A stretch of DNA of 64,000 nt from Agarilytica sp045430285. GTDB lineage: Bacteria; Pseudomonadota; Gammaproteobacteria; Pseudomonadales; Cellvibrionaceae. How positions within the stretch are numbered: the stretch's first letter is position 1; every line of letters begins with the position of its first letter. The DNA lies in assembly GCA_045430285.1 (NCBI GenBank), contig JAILXV010000003.1:1-64000 (forward strand). Direction: 5' to 3'. A program made the position numbers and the translations under genes. Positions 8,330-17,657 of the stretch are shown here, one piece after another. Below the pieces are notes generated by a model. That model had not been told where the DNA came from and did not search any database. It saw only the letters and a program-made list of their open reading frames with translations.

Positions 8330-9115
8330 TTAATAACCGGTAGCAGCGAAGTTAATGGCATATTGCTTTTCAAGTATGCGATGTACTTTAGTTGTGAATT
8401 TACCATCGGGATATAACTTATAATGTCGATACCCTGGCATGATGCGATCGACTTGAAAATCATCGCGATTGGGAACAAATTGAACACAGGTAGAAGGCGT
8501 GGCAAGCAAGGACACGCCGTTACGCGTATCATTAAATTCTTGGTGAATATGCCCCCACGACACCGCCTTTACGTTATCGTAGCGGTCGATAATCTCAAAA
8601 AATTCTTGGTCATTTTTAATCGTATACTGGTCTACCCAGGCACTACCAACATTAACCGCTTGATGATGTAAAAACACAATCGTCGGTGTATCTGGATGCT
8701 TTTGCAATTCACTTTCCATTCGCTTTAGCTCACTAGGCTGCAGTTCACCACCCTCTTCCATGGGGATTTTTGAATCAAGGAATATAAGGTTCCACCCCGC
8801 GACTTCATAGTGAGCCTCGATCGGCAATTCACTTACTTGATCCATATTCGTTGGATCATCATGATTACCAGGCAACCAGGCCAATGGCGTGTCAGGGAAA
8901 AATTCGCGGACAAATGTTAGAAAACGCTCATAAGAGGAGACACCGCCGTCGTTGGAAATATCGCCGGTGCACAAAATCATGTCGGGCTGCTCTTGCTCTT
9001 TTAACAGAACAAGCACATCCCTCAAGCTCTCATCGGTATTGAGTCCGAGAAGCTCTTCATTGGGCTGACTGCCTAAATGGCAATCTGTAATTTGTAGTAA
9101 ATGAAATGGGCGCAT
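8330..9115 (-). CDS. cpdA: 3',5'-cyclic AMP phosphodiesterase
   Basis: Calcineurin-like metallophosphoesterase (261 residues) that hydrolyses cAMP and so lowers CRP activity. Metal-binding motifs appear in family order: ITDCHLG, CTGDISNDGG, LPGNHDDP, FLHHQAV and WGHIHQEF. Length is close to E. coli CpdA (275). It sits in the conserved position between yqiB and yqiA. Confidence 0.93.
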   Translation of the reverse strand: MRPFHLLQITDCHLGSQPNEELLGLNTDESLRDVLVLLKEQEQPDMILCTGDISNDGGVSSYERFLTFVREFFPDTPLAWLPGNHDDPTNMDQVSELPIEAHYEVAGWNLIFLDSKIPMEEGGELQPSELKRMESELQKHPDTPTIVFLHHQAVNVGSAWVDQYTIKNDQEFFEIIDRYDNVKAVSWGHIHQEFNDTRNGVSLLATPSTCVQFVPNRDDFQVDRIMPGYRHYKLYPDGKFTTKVHRILEKQYAINFAATGY

Positions 9116-9210
9116 GCTTCCCTACTTCGAATACCTCGTTCTAACAGTAAATGCTAAACGCTTTATAGTTATAGTTTGGTCTCTATTCAGTCTCATCGTG
9201 TACGCATTTT

Positions 9211-9690
9211 CTAGTTTTGCGAGAACTGAATCACACTTTTTGACTCTTTTAGGCCATGTTGCTTACAGAAGTTTAACCAATCCCCCAAAAACTGGTTGAG
9301 CGCAAACTTCTCATCACGATGGTACATCTGAGCGTTAGGATAAGAATACTCCGGCAACCAATGACGATGCTGATTCCAGGACACAATCTCAGCCATGGCA
9401 ACATCATGATATATTCGTACCACAATCTTAGGTGTATCAATCTGCGCGTGTTGCTGCTCCACAGAAAGCGTGGTGGTATAGGGTGCGCTTTCCAACGTCT
9501 GCACCAGCACATCAAACTCTGATTGGGGAGCCCCCACTGAAAACGACCAGGTATCCGCGCCGTCTCTCATCCCAGGCAAGAGGCTCATCAATTGATGATA
9601 ATTCACCTCACACAGAGCATGATGGCCGCTAATATCTACGGAAGGCTTTTTCTGTGCTGTTCTAACTGCTGACACCACGCGAGACCTCAT
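9211..9690 (-). CDS. yqiB: DUF1249 family protein YqiB
   Basis: A 159-residue member of the YqiB/DUF1249 family, function unknown. Family hallmarks include CEVNYHQLMSLLPGMRDG near residues 27-45 and a Trp/Tyr-rich segment about NQHRHWLPEYSYPN. No signal peptide, so cytoplasmic. The assignment is reinforced by its place between nudF and cpdA, 92-95 bases from each. Confidence 0.88.
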   Translation of the reverse strand: MRSRVVSAVRTAQKKPSVDISGHHALCEVNYHQLMSLLPGMRDGADTWSFSVGAPQSEFDVLVQTLESAPYTTTLSVEQQHAQIDTPKIVVRIYHDVAMAEIVSWNQHRHWLPEYSYPNAQMYHRDEKFALNQFLGDWLNFCKQHGLKESKSVIQFSQN

Positions 9691-9782
9691 CTCGTCATTT
9701 TATGTAAGTTAGCGACACTTCTGCGATTTTTGTCACTTTTGACGGCACATTCAACACTTTAAGACTAGCGTATTGCATACCG

Positions 9783-10391
9783 TTATTTCAAAGATTTTCG
9801 ATTAATTTGCAACCATTGTAAACCTAATAGGGTGGCTGCGTTATTCATCCTACTATCAAGCATAACAGCAAATACTTCTTCCGCTGGAAAAACTTGCAAC
9901 AGGATATCCTCATTCTCATGATCGAGGCCGTGTACACCGCCCGCTTCACCTAGATCACATAACGCACAATAAAGATGGATTTTTTCACTGCAGCCGCCAG
10001 GCGTGGAGTAATAGCTGGTGATATGCACCAGTTTCGCCTGCGAGATCCCCGCCTCTTCTTCTAACTCCCGACGAATCAGGGACTCTGCCGTTTCACCTGC
10101 CTCCATCATTCCGGCCACCACCTCCAAACACCAAGGCGAGTATTCGGACTCCAGCGCACCACTTCGAAATTGCTCCACCAAACCGATCAGATCCCTCGCT
10201 GGATCATAAAGAACAGCGGCACTTGCTTCCCCCCGCTCAAATATTTCTCGCTTCATCGGTGCGCTCCAACCCCCCTTAAATAAGCGGTGCTTTAGCGAAA
10301 CTTCTCTCATTTTGAAAAAACCGTCAAACACGATTTCATCGCTCTCGATTTCCACATCCTTCATTGAAAACTGGGCTTTATCTAATGACAT
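9783..10391 (-). CDS. nudF: ADP-ribose pyrophosphatase
   Basis: Nudix hydrolase (202 residues) converting ADP-ribose to AMP and ribose 5-phosphate. The Nudix box reads GMMEAGETAESLIRRELEEEAG (about residues 94-116), with the Gly and Glu residues that bind Mg in place. The upstream part (VSLKHRLFKGGWSAPMKREIFERG) matches the NudF/TrgB dimerisation region. First gene of the nudF-yqiB-cpdA-yqiA group. In E. coli it is divergent from tolC; here a small unknown gene is divergent instead, and a TolC-family gene lies 9 kb away. Confidence 0.93.
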   Translation of the reverse strand: MSLDKAQFSMKDVEIESDEIVFDGFFKMREVSLKHRLFKGGWSAPMKREIFERGEASAAVLYDPARDLIGLVEQFRSGALESEYSPWCLEVVAGMMEAGETAESLIRRELEEEAGISQAKLVHITSYYSTPGGCSEKIHLYCALCDLGEAGGVHGLDHENEDILLQVFPAEEVFAVMLDSRMNNAATLLGLQWLQINRKSLK

Positions 10392-10559
10392 AAAAATACG
10401 GGGCTCTTTATTAAATTACACATGCATGTTTTAAATAAAATCTGATCAATATTCATCGGCGAGAATCCGCCAATCAAAGATATCATTGAGAAGAATAATC
10501 GAGTACGCCACAATAGCCCTAATAGTTTTTACCAAGCAAACCGAAACGGACAAAATATA

Positions 10560-10946
10560 ATGACCCTAACAGACCTCGTCGACCGCAGCTGCCTTATCGG
10601 CTTAAGTTATTTTGATACGAATGGCGATGCGCTCAAACAAGACCAACTCGCAGGCGTAGTGGTCAGTGTCGATGAGAAAAATGGCATTTCCATACAGCTC
10701 AAGCAGAGTAAACCCGCCGATACCATCACAACGGATGGAGACAGTAAAATATTTGTGCTGCCGCCTCACCTATCACCATGGTTCAACGCCCCAGCAGGGC
10801 TTTACCGAGATCAAGACGGGGATGTGCTCATTGAAAACCCTGACTATTTTGTAACGTGGGATATTCACAAAACACAGGATGAAAAAAAAGGTGATCACGA
10901 ATGGTGGGAGTGGGTACCACGAACTGTCGCACCTAAAGTTAACTAA
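10560..10946 (+). CDS. conserved hypothetical protein
   Basis: A 128-residue acidic, soluble protein without signal peptide or membrane segment. I do not recognise a named domain. The N-terminal half has a beta-rich, SH3-like look (SCLIGLSYFD, then LAGVVVSVDEKNGISIQL) and the C-terminus carries WDIHKTQDEKKGDHEWWEWVP. The pattern resembles small uncharacterised proteins of marine gammaproteobacteria. It is divergent from nudF with a 168-base gap and has no clear operon partner. Confidence 0.6.
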   Translation: MTLTDLVDRSCLIGLSYFDTNGDALKQDQLAGVVVSVDEKNGISIQLKQSKPADTITTDGDSKIFVLPPHLSPWFNAPAGLYRDQDGDVLIENPDYFVTWDIHKTQDEKKGDHEWWEWVPRTVAPKVN

Positions 10947-11037
10947 AGAGCCAGCTAAAGAATTAACTAAAAACCATATGAAAGGAAAGCAACGGCGATA
11001 ACCATAAAATACCGCCATTGCGAAAACACACTAAAGA

Positions 11038-12888
11038 CTAATGCAAATCAGGCACAACCCCCACCTGCGGCATATTCGCTAAACCAATATCACGCGCATG
11101 CTGTTCAAAATCTTTGTTCTTCCAGAAAAATGCGCCAGGCATAGTTGTCGGAACAACCAACACGTAGAACAGCGCGCGGCCGATAACGGCAACCGTAAGC
11201 ACTGAGGCAATCAGCGCTATCCAAGCACCAACCGCCACAATACCTGTGACGCTTAACGCTGAAAGTAACAACGCAGCAATAAGGTTTACGCCCACCAATA
11301 CATTTCGCAAGCGATAAGATTTACCGAAAGTGGTGCACTGAATGTAATGCGAGGCAGCGCCTTCATTCGGCGCTATGTTCATAGCACTCCCGTGACGCCA
11401 CAAACCAACACCTTCGATCACAATGCCTACACTCATTATCACCGCGACAATTTTTACGATCGCGAGTAAAGGCAAGGTTTCAAAAATACTGCCAATTGCC
11501 GCAGCAACAAGAATCAGCACAGCCCCTAACGTTAACGCATTCCCAACAAAGTGCGTTCCTGTTTGCCAATGATTCCAGAAAGGTCGCGCAGGAATGCGGT
11601 AACAGCGATACATGTAATACAAACCACCTGCACCACACACTGTCGCCAAACCGGCAAGTACAACAGGCAATACACCGAAGCCTGCATACGAACCGAATAC
11701 TGATTGGAAAATCGCGTTGTGCGGCAACACACTTAACATATGAAGCCCACCAAAGATGAGATACAGAAAAATGCCTAAGCCTTCGCGACACACGGGGGAG
11801 TGTCGTAAATTATTAAAGCCTCGATACGCCCGAAATGGTTTTCCTAAATGCACCGTAGACATCAATAACGCTAACGCACATAAACCAGAACAAACCAATA
11901 GCAACGGCACATACATAACGGATTGAGAAAGTGCCTTCAGACCTTCAATACCGAACAGACCACCTAAAAATACAGAAAAGAAAGCGCCCATTGAAGCTTG
12001 AGCAAACAGGGTAAATGCGACCAAGGGGTTTTCGCGAGAACTTAATTTTGCCACATTCCAGGCAATATCTTTACCCTTCTTTTGGTCTACAACAGGGCGA
12101 TAGGAGCCATCATCCTGCTTATGATATTTAATCGGCATGCCGTCCGTACGTGTGACCGTATCGGGCATATCTTTCTTTTGCTGAAAACGAATATTCGGGT
12201 TGGTAATACTGGGATCGGGAAAGCCAGGAATTTGTATTTTTGCTTGTTCACGATTTTCTGGTGTATTTTCCACGACACCGAAATTAAGCGCATTGCCCAA
12301 GCATGCCGATACACAAGAAGGTTTTAATCCCACCTCTAAGCGATCCACACACATATTACATTTAGATACCTGGCCCTTTATAGGGTCTAACTGCGGAGCA
12401 TTATAAGGGCACACCCAGGTACAGTATCCACAACCAAAACAGGTATCAGGATCTTGCAATACCGCACCATATTCAGCGTGCTTTGTGTATGCGCGTGTGG
12501 GGCACCCTTTTAAACACACAGGGTCATCACAGTGGTTACACGCCATGGAAATATTCATGCGCGTAAAGTCGGGATAGGTTCCACCCTCCACATAACCCAC
12601 AGAACGAAAACTAATATGTGCGGGATTATCGTTTTTCTCACTACATGCCGCTTCACAGGCATGACAACCGATACAGTTATCCGCCGTAAAATGAAACGCG
12701 TGTTGCTTATTACGGTTGGGATTTTCTCCCACCCCAGGCTGATCGTTAATAAACATTTCACGATCTTTTACAGCAACGCCACCAGAGCGCGCAATTAAAT
12801 CAACCGGCGCCTCGTAGTAATTCACCTCTGACGTTTCAGTATCACTTAAGAACGCATATTTTGGTTCGTCGTCACGTACTTTCCACAT
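11038..12888 (-). CDS. fused DmsB-type ferredoxin and DmsC-type membrane anchor
   Basis: Electron-transfer subunit (616 residues) for the molybdoenzyme encoded just upstream. Residues 65-200 form a DmsB/NrfC-like domain with 16 cysteines in four groups (72-82, 117-129, 150-160, 177-196), enough for four [4Fe-4S] clusters. From about residue 288 on there are roughly eight transmembrane helices of the DmsC/YnfH anchor type, so two normally separate subunits are one polypeptide. The first 60 residues are an extension with no Tat signal. The complex should therefore sit on the inner face of the membrane and carry electrons between quinol and the catalytic subunit. Gap to the catalytic gene is 15 bases. 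Confidence 0.85.
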   Translation of the reverse strand: MWKVRDDEPKYAFLSDTETSEVNYYEAPVDLIARSGGVAVKDREMFINDQPGVGENPNRNKQHAFHFTADNCIGCHACEAACSEKNDNPAHISFRSVGYVEGGTYPDFTRMNISMACNHCDDPVCLKGCPTRAYTKHAEYGAVLQDPDTCFGCGYCTWVCPYNAPQLDPIKGQVSKCNMCVDRLEVGLKPSCVSACLGNALNFGVVENTPENREQAKIQIPGFPDPSITNPNIRFQQKKDMPDTVTRTDGMPIKYHKQDDGSYRPVVDQKKGKDIAWNVAKLSSRENPLVAFTLFAQASMGAFFSVFLGGLFGIEGLKALSQSVMYVPLLLVCSGLCALALLMSTVHLGKPFRAYRGFNNLRHSPVCREGLGIFLYLIFGGLHMLSVLPHNAIFQSVFGSYAGFGVLPVVLAGLATVCGAGGLYYMYRCYRIPARPFWNHWQTGTHFVGNALTLGAVLILVAAAIGSIFETLPLLAIVKIVAVIMSVGIVIEGVGLWRHGSAMNIAPNEGAASHYIQCTTFGKSYRLRNVLVGVNLIAALLLSALSVTGIVAVGAWIALIASVLTVAVIGRALFYVLVVPTTMPGAFFWKNKDFEQHARDIGLANMPQVGVVPDLH

Positions 12889-12903
12889 ATTGTTTAAATC
12901 TCT

Positions 12904-15087
12904 TTAAAACGCTCTTCGTTCAACATTTAATACTGCCGCTTCGTCTTGATCTATTTTCTCTATACGCACAGAACATTGCTTGTACGCCGGCTGCCGTGAA
13001 TACGGGTCAAGCAAACCTAACGACAAACGATTCACACAGTCGTGGTAATGCATGGGAATAAAAATCATATTGCGCGGTACACGTTGCGTGAGCTGTGCCA
13101 TTACGACGGCGTCACCCCGACGCGACACCAAGCGCACATATTGCATACTTTTAATTCCCAGAGCCTTAGCGGAATCCGGATTAATCTCCATATATGGAGT
13201 GGGGCTGAATTTATTGAGATTTCCCAGCTTTCCCGTTTTGGTTCTGGTATGGAAATGTTCGATCACACGACCGGAGTTCAACCAGAATGGGAATTGTTCA
13301 TCTGGCACTTCATTATTTTCAATGTAATCCATCGCTAATAAATTGGCTTTACCATTTGCGGTTGGAAATACGCCATCGGAATATAATCGCGGGCTCCCTT
13401 TTTCATCCCCTTCGCGCATGGGCCACTGAATACCGGTTTGCTTTTCAATAAGGTCATGACTCATTCCTGATATATCGAGATTGCGACCTTGACCTTTCGA
13501 CAAGGCTTTCATCTCGTCAAAAATATCAGAAGTGTCTTCAGGGAATGTAATTTTTTGGCCTTGATCAAATCTTTTTGCGAGCTGATTAAATACCCAAAAA
13601 TCGGGTTTAGCATCACCAGGCGGCTCAACAAATTTGCGCACTAAATTAACCCTGCGCTCAGTATTGGTTTGCACACCTTCTTTTTCACCCCAAATCGCTG
13701 CGGGCAAATAAACATTTGCGTATTGTGCCGTTTCACAATCTGCATATCCGTCTTGCACAACCATAAATTCCAATTTTTCTAACGCCTTACGAATACGCGG
13801 CTGATTGGGCATAGAGGTTAAAGGGTTGGTTGCAATAATCCACAAGGCTTTAATTTGACCCGATTCAATTGCAGGAAAAATATCCGTTTGCTGAAGACCT
13901 CGCTTTTTCGGGAAGAATTCTGGGTCTATTCCCCAAAATTCGGCGACCTCGTTACGATGCTCTTCTTTTTCAAGCATACGATAACCTGGTAAGCCAGAAC
14001 ACGATGACCACTCCCGCGTGCCCATCGCATTGGCCTGACCCGTAATCGACATACTGGTCCCACCAGGCACGCCAATATTGCCGGTAATTAAATTTAAATT
14101 ATTAATCCCTGCCACACCGTCACTGCCGTGGGTACTTTGATTAATCCCCATGGTCCAGATCGACATTGCCGATGGCGCTTTTGCGTAGATCCGCGCAACG
14201 TGACGAATCATATCTTCATCAATACCGCATATTTTCGATGCAGTTGTTGGATCATATTTCTCAGCAACGGCTTTAAACGCTTCAAAGTCATTACAATGCG
14301 CGTCAATGTATTCTTGCTTCTGTAAACCCTCTTTTAAAATTACATGAGCCAAACCGTTAAGCAAAACAAGGTCGGTGCCAGGTGTAATCGGTAAATGAAT
14401 ATCGGCAAATTGCGCAAGCATAGTTACACGAGGATCGACAACGATAAGCGGAAACTTTCGCTTCTCTAAGGCTTCCTTCAAACGCCAGTAAATAATCGGG
14501 TGCTGCTCGGGAAGGTTAGAACCAAACGCCATCAAACAATGGGTTTCTTCAAAATCCGCATAACAACCTGGAGGGCCATCCGCTCCGAATGAACGCTTGT
14601 AGCCAGAAACCGCCGACGCCATACACAAGGTTGTATTGCCGTCGTAGTTATTTGTACCAATAACACCCCGAACCAACTTGCCCAAGGTATAAAACTCTTC
14701 AGTAAGCATCTGCCCCGTGGAGACCACCGCGATACTGTCGCGGCCATATTTCTCTGCGATGCGTTTAAACTCTTCGGCGGTTTTGTCTAGCGCATCATCC
14801 CACGAGGATTCCTGATACTCTTCATATACTTTTTCGCGCATTAGCGGCACTGTACCGCGCCCAGCGGAGCCCGATAGCTCGTGCTCAAACAAACCTTTAA
14901 TACAGAGTTTGCCTCTATTTACGTCGGAGCTGCCTTTTCCTCGGCTAGCGACGGGTTTGCCTTCGCCGTTTAACCCAATCTCTATCGTGCAACCCGTAGA
15001 GCAATATCCGCACACGGCGTACTTCCACTCTTCGACTTGCTTATCTACTATTTTGATCGGCTTTCTATTGGTTCGACCAAATAACAT
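12904..15087 (-). CDS. molybdopterin oxidoreductase, nitrate reductase-like catalytic subunit
   Basis: A 727-residue bis-MGD enzyme. Cys26, Cys29, Cys33 and Cys62 bind a [4Fe-4S] cluster. Cys155 in TTLCMASAVSGYKRSFG aligns with the Mo-ligand cysteine of NapA/NasA, and PPGCYADFEE after it also fits that family, so nitrate is the most likely substrate. The C-terminal MGD-binding end (FIPMHYHDCVN, DPYSRQPAYKQCSVRI) is of the assimilatory type. No twin-arginine signal, so it is cytoplasmic, unlike NapA. It is shorter than many NasA proteins and lacks the C-terminal BFD-like [2Fe-2S] extension some of them have. No nitrite reductase or nitrate transporter gene is nearby, which leaves the pathway open; another oxyanion substrate is possible. 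Confidence 0.82.
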   Translation of the reverse strand: MLFGRTNRKPIKIVDKQVEEWKYAVCGYCSTGCTIEIGLNGEGKPVASRGKGSSDVNRGKLCIKGLFEHELSGSAGRGTVPLMREKVYEEYQESSWDDALDKTAEEFKRIAEKYGRDSIAVVSTGQMLTEEFYTLGKLVRGVIGTNNYDGNTTLCMASAVSGYKRSFGADGPPGCYADFEETHCLMAFGSNLPEQHPIIYWRLKEALEKRKFPLIVVDPRVTMLAQFADIHLPITPGTDLVLLNGLAHVILKEGLQKQEYIDAHCNDFEAFKAVAEKYDPTTASKICGIDEDMIRHVARIYAKAPSAMSIWTMGINQSTHGSDGVAGINNLNLITGNIGVPGGTSMSITGQANAMGTREWSSCSGLPGYRMLEKEEHRNEVAEFWGIDPEFFPKKRGLQQTDIFPAIESGQIKALWIIATNPLTSMPNQPRIRKALEKLEFMVVQDGYADCETAQYANVYLPAAIWGEKEGVQTNTERRVNLVRKFVEPPGDAKPDFWVFNQLAKRFDQGQKITFPEDTSDIFDEMKALSKGQGRNLDISGMSHDLIEKQTGIQWPMREGDEKGSPRLYSDGVFPTANGKANLLAMDYIENNEVPDEQFPFWLNSGRVIEHFHTRTKTGKLGNLNKFSPTPYMEINPDSAKALGIKSMQYVRLVSRRGDAVVMAQLTQRVPRNMIFIPMHYHDCVNRLSLGLLDPYSRQPAYKQCSVRIEKIDQDEAAVLNVERRAF

Positions 15088-15528
15088 TGCACTCTCCGCT
15101 TAACAAAACCGTTTTGTTTTGGTGCAATTTAATCCGCACACAAAAAATGGTTATTAAGTTTTAAATTTTTTAAGCCCTATAACAGGGCATGAATTCGCTT
15201 TTATGCACCACAGGTTTACAGCAATTAAAAATAAACGCGGTGTTTTCGTTTCTAGGAGGGTATCAACAAGAAATGTGCCACAAGAATAAAACTGACATGA
15301 ATTACTTTTTAAAAGATTTGAAAATCAAATGTAACCATTAACCCCTATTTTTATAGGTGAATTTTATATAAACAAAATTTAACGCCTAGATATTATTCCT
15401 TACTTTTTATAGTGATTAGCAAAACATTATTCCTTGTTTTTTATATGGTTTTATATTGTTTCTACCAAACGGACTTCCATGTGAATTAAAAAAACATTGG
15501 ACAGAAAAACGAAATGCTCACGCATTTT
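15088..15528. other. gene-free region upstream of the molybdoenzyme operon
   Basis: 441 AT-rich bases with no gene. It contains a small hairpin GCCCT-ATAAC-AGGGC (15174-15188), a perfect palindrome with arms ATTTGA and TCAAAT around AAA (15316-15330), and two direct copies of a 20-base AT-rich sequence (15392-15411 and 15426-15445, two mismatches, 34-base period). These may be regulator sites for the operon. No consensus FNR, NarL or sigma-54 site could be confirmed. Confidence 0.4.
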
Positions 15529-16404
15529 TTACTCACGCCCACTTTCTACACGCTGGCATAAATGACTCATCACAGGATCAATCAATTGGGATTTTTCTTT
15601 GTGGGGGCCAAATAGGCTTAAGGTAATTTTAGGCAGTGGAGGTAAACCTTCTTGTGGGCTCAGCACTTCCATTTCCGGCAACACACACGACTCCCCCATC
15701 ACTCCAAGACCTAGCCCAGCCAATATAACTTGCTGTAAACCCAGGACACTGCCCGAAGTCACTACCTCTCTCCAGGGGCGCATGTTCCCGTCGAGGGCTT
15801 GTAAGGCAAAATATCGATAGATGCATGGTTCGGGCATTAGGCATAAAGGCAGGGGTTCAGAGTGAGAATAGCTGTGCGGTTTAGGTTCAGCGGCTCGGAC
15901 CCAATGCATTTGCTCTTCTAGCACCGCCATTCCGCCCGAGCGAGAACCATCATCCTTGGCGATAATCACATCCACTTCTGAATTATCAAGCAACTGGAAA
16001 AGATCAGAGCTTAGCGCAAGCCTGAACTGCAAATCCACAGTGGGAAACTTACGTTTTAATTCAGCAATCAAACCAGGTATTCGCTGAGCCGCGAAGTATT
16101 CAACCAAGCCAATGCGTAAACGACCACTCAAATCCGGCGCTTGCAGCGCACCAAACGCCTCTTCATTGAGGTGCAAAAGCCGCATTGCATACGGCAAGAA
16201 ACGCTCACCATGATCAGATAAGGCAACAGACCGACTTGTTCTCCGTAACAATTGACGGCCTAGGATATCTTCCAACTTCTTGATGCGAATACTGACGGCG
16301 GATTGGCTTTTATGAAGGCGTTCACCCGCCTCGGTAAAGCTATTGCACTCGGCAACCGTCGTAAAACAACGAATCAGCTCCAGATTAATGTCGTCATAGC
16401 GCAT
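15529..16404 (-). CDS. LysR family transcriptional regulator
   Basis: A 291-residue regulator. The winged helix-turn-helix (FTTVAECNSFTEAGERLHKSQSAVSIRIKKLEDILG) lies at residues 10-45 and is followed by a periplasmic-binding-protein-like effector domain. The start at 16404 is chosen because AGGAGG lies six bases upstream; a frame extending five codons further has no such site. It is divergent from the quinone-oxidoreductase-like gene across a 23-bp palindrome, the classic LysR arrangement, and also lies upstream of the molybdoenzyme operon in the same direction. The likely target is the divergent gene; the effector is unknown. Confidence 0.9.
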   Translation of the reverse strand: MRYDDINLELIRCFTTVAECNSFTEAGERLHKSQSAVSIRIKKLEDILGRQLLRRTSRSVALSDHGERFLPYAMRLLHLNEEAFGALQAPDLSGRLRIGLVEYFAAQRIPGLIAELKRKFPTVDLQFRLALSSDLFQLLDNSEVDVIIAKDDGSRSGGMAVLEEQMHWVRAAEPKPHSYSHSEPLPLCLMPEPCIYRYFALQALDGNMRPWREVVTSGSVLGLQQVILAGLGLGVMGESCVLPEMEVLSPQEGLPPLPKITLSLFGPHKEKSQLIDPVMSHLCQRVESGRE

Positions 16405-16424
16405 AGCCCACCTCCTCAAAACCC

Positions 16425-16447
16425 ATCTATTTAATTTTTAAATAGAT
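16425..16447. promoter_or_regulatory. 23-bp palindrome, probable LysR operator
   Basis: Arms ATCTATTTA (16425-16433) and TAAATAGAT (16439-16447) are a perfect 9-base inverted repeat around ATTTT. It lies between divergent LysR and oxidoreductase genes, 20 bases from the LysR start. It fits the T-N11-A interrupted dyad of LysR binding sites. Confidence 0.6.
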
Positions 16448-16532
16448 AAAATACAAACAATTCATTTTTATTATCCTATAACATCGCATAAGATCTTCAC
16501 ATCACTTTTTAATGTTTATCTGGAGCCTGATT

Positions 16533-17522
16533 ATGAACGCCATTTGGTACGAAGCACTTGGTTCTGCGGCCACTGTTTTACACTATGGAGAGCTCGAAAC
16601 CCCCACCCCCGCTGCCGGTCAAGTGCTCATTAAACTACACGCCTCCAGCGTTAACCCCTCCGACGTAAAGATGCGCGCAGGCACACGCGCTGGGGGGACC
16701 AAAATGGCGTATCCAAAAATCATCCCTCACTCTGATGGCGCGGGTGTGATCGCCGAAGTCGGCTTGGGTGTTGATACAAATCGCATAGGCCAGCGTGTAT
16801 GGCTTACGAATGGCCAATGGAACCGTGCCTTTGGCACCGCTGCGGAATACATTGCGATTGACGAAGCACTGGTTGCCCCGCTGCCCGACAATACATCCTT
16901 TGACACAGGCGCCTCACTCGGCATTCCCGCGATTACCGCCAGCCACAGCGTATACAGTAATGGTGATGTGCGCGGTAAAACGATATTTATAAGTGGTGGT
17001 GCAGGCACCGTCGGTTACTTGGCCGTACAGCTGGCAACACTGGGTGGTGCACACGTGATCACCACGGCACGCGGAGAAGAAGCCATCAAACGCGCAAGTA
17101 CGGCTGGTGCAGACCATGTTTTTGATTTTACGGACCCAGGGCTCGCCGATAAGGTGCTCGCTGCGAACAATAACCAACTGGTCGATCGCATTATAGAGGT
17201 GGAATTTGGCAGCAACGTCGAGACTCACAGCAACATCATTAAGCCTCGCGGTAATATCGTTACATTTGGTTCTGCGAAATCAATGAAGCCAGCGCTGCCG
17301 TTCTACTCCCTAATGTTTAAGGGAGTAACGATCGAGTTTTTATTGATGTACTTACTTTCCAACCAAGAACGGCAAGACGCTTTCGAGCGTATCAATTCCG
17401 CCTTACAAGACGACGAACTCCACATTCCCATCCATTCAACCTACCCCTTAAGCGAGACCGTTAAGGCGCATGAACAAGTCGAAAACGGACGCAATGGCTC
17501 TGTGCTGCTCACTATCGCCTAG
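16533..17522 (+). CDS. NADPH:quinone oxidoreductase-like zinc-independent dehydrogenase
   Basis: A 329-residue medium-chain dehydrogenase of the quinone oxidoreductase/zeta-crystallin group, which reduces quinones or enals using NADPH. The N-terminal GroES-like domain lacks the zinc-binding cysteines. The Rossmann fold carries the nucleotide loop SGGAGTVGYLAVQLA around residue 147. The start at 16533 is preferred because TGGAG precedes it by seven bases; an upstream ATG (16512) has no ribosome site. It is divergent from the LysR gene, which is its likely regulator. Confidence 0.88.
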   Translation: MNAIWYEALGSAATVLHYGELETPTPAAGQVLIKLHASSVNPSDVKMRAGTRAGGTKMAYPKIIPHSDGAGVIAEVGLGVDTNRIGQRVWLTNGQWNRAFGTAAEYIAIDEALVAPLPDNTSFDTGASLGIPAITASHSVYSNGDVRGKTIFISGGAGTVGYLAVQLATLGGAHVITTARGEEAIKRASTAGADHVFDFTDPGLADKVLAANNNQLVDRIIEVEFGSNVETHSNIIKPRGNIVTFGSAKSMKPALPFYSLMFKGVTIEFLLMYLLSNQERQDAFERINSALQDDELHIPIHSTYPLSETVKAHEQVENGRNGSVLLTIA

Positions 17523-17582
17523 CGCTTGCACCTCATGCCCCCAAACAGGCAATAGCGTTATCGTTATGACAAGGCGCTTTTT
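17522..17582 (+). terminator. weak terminator after the oxidoreductase gene
   Basis: AGCGCTTG (just after the stop) can pair with CAAGGCGCT (one bulge), which runs straight into TTTTTT (17577-17582). The loop is about 40 bases, long for an intrinsic terminator, so this is tentative. Confidence 0.35.
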
Positions 17583-17657
17583 TCAGACTCAAGAGTGATA
17601 ACGCTCCCCATCGACCTGCACTAAACTTGTGAAACTGATCGCTTTTCAAACAACCTT

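Noticed and set aside
15088..15150. Sigma-54 promoter upstream of the molybdoenzyme operon
   Set aside because: A TTGCA-like -12 element exists but no GG at the -24 position with correct spacing.
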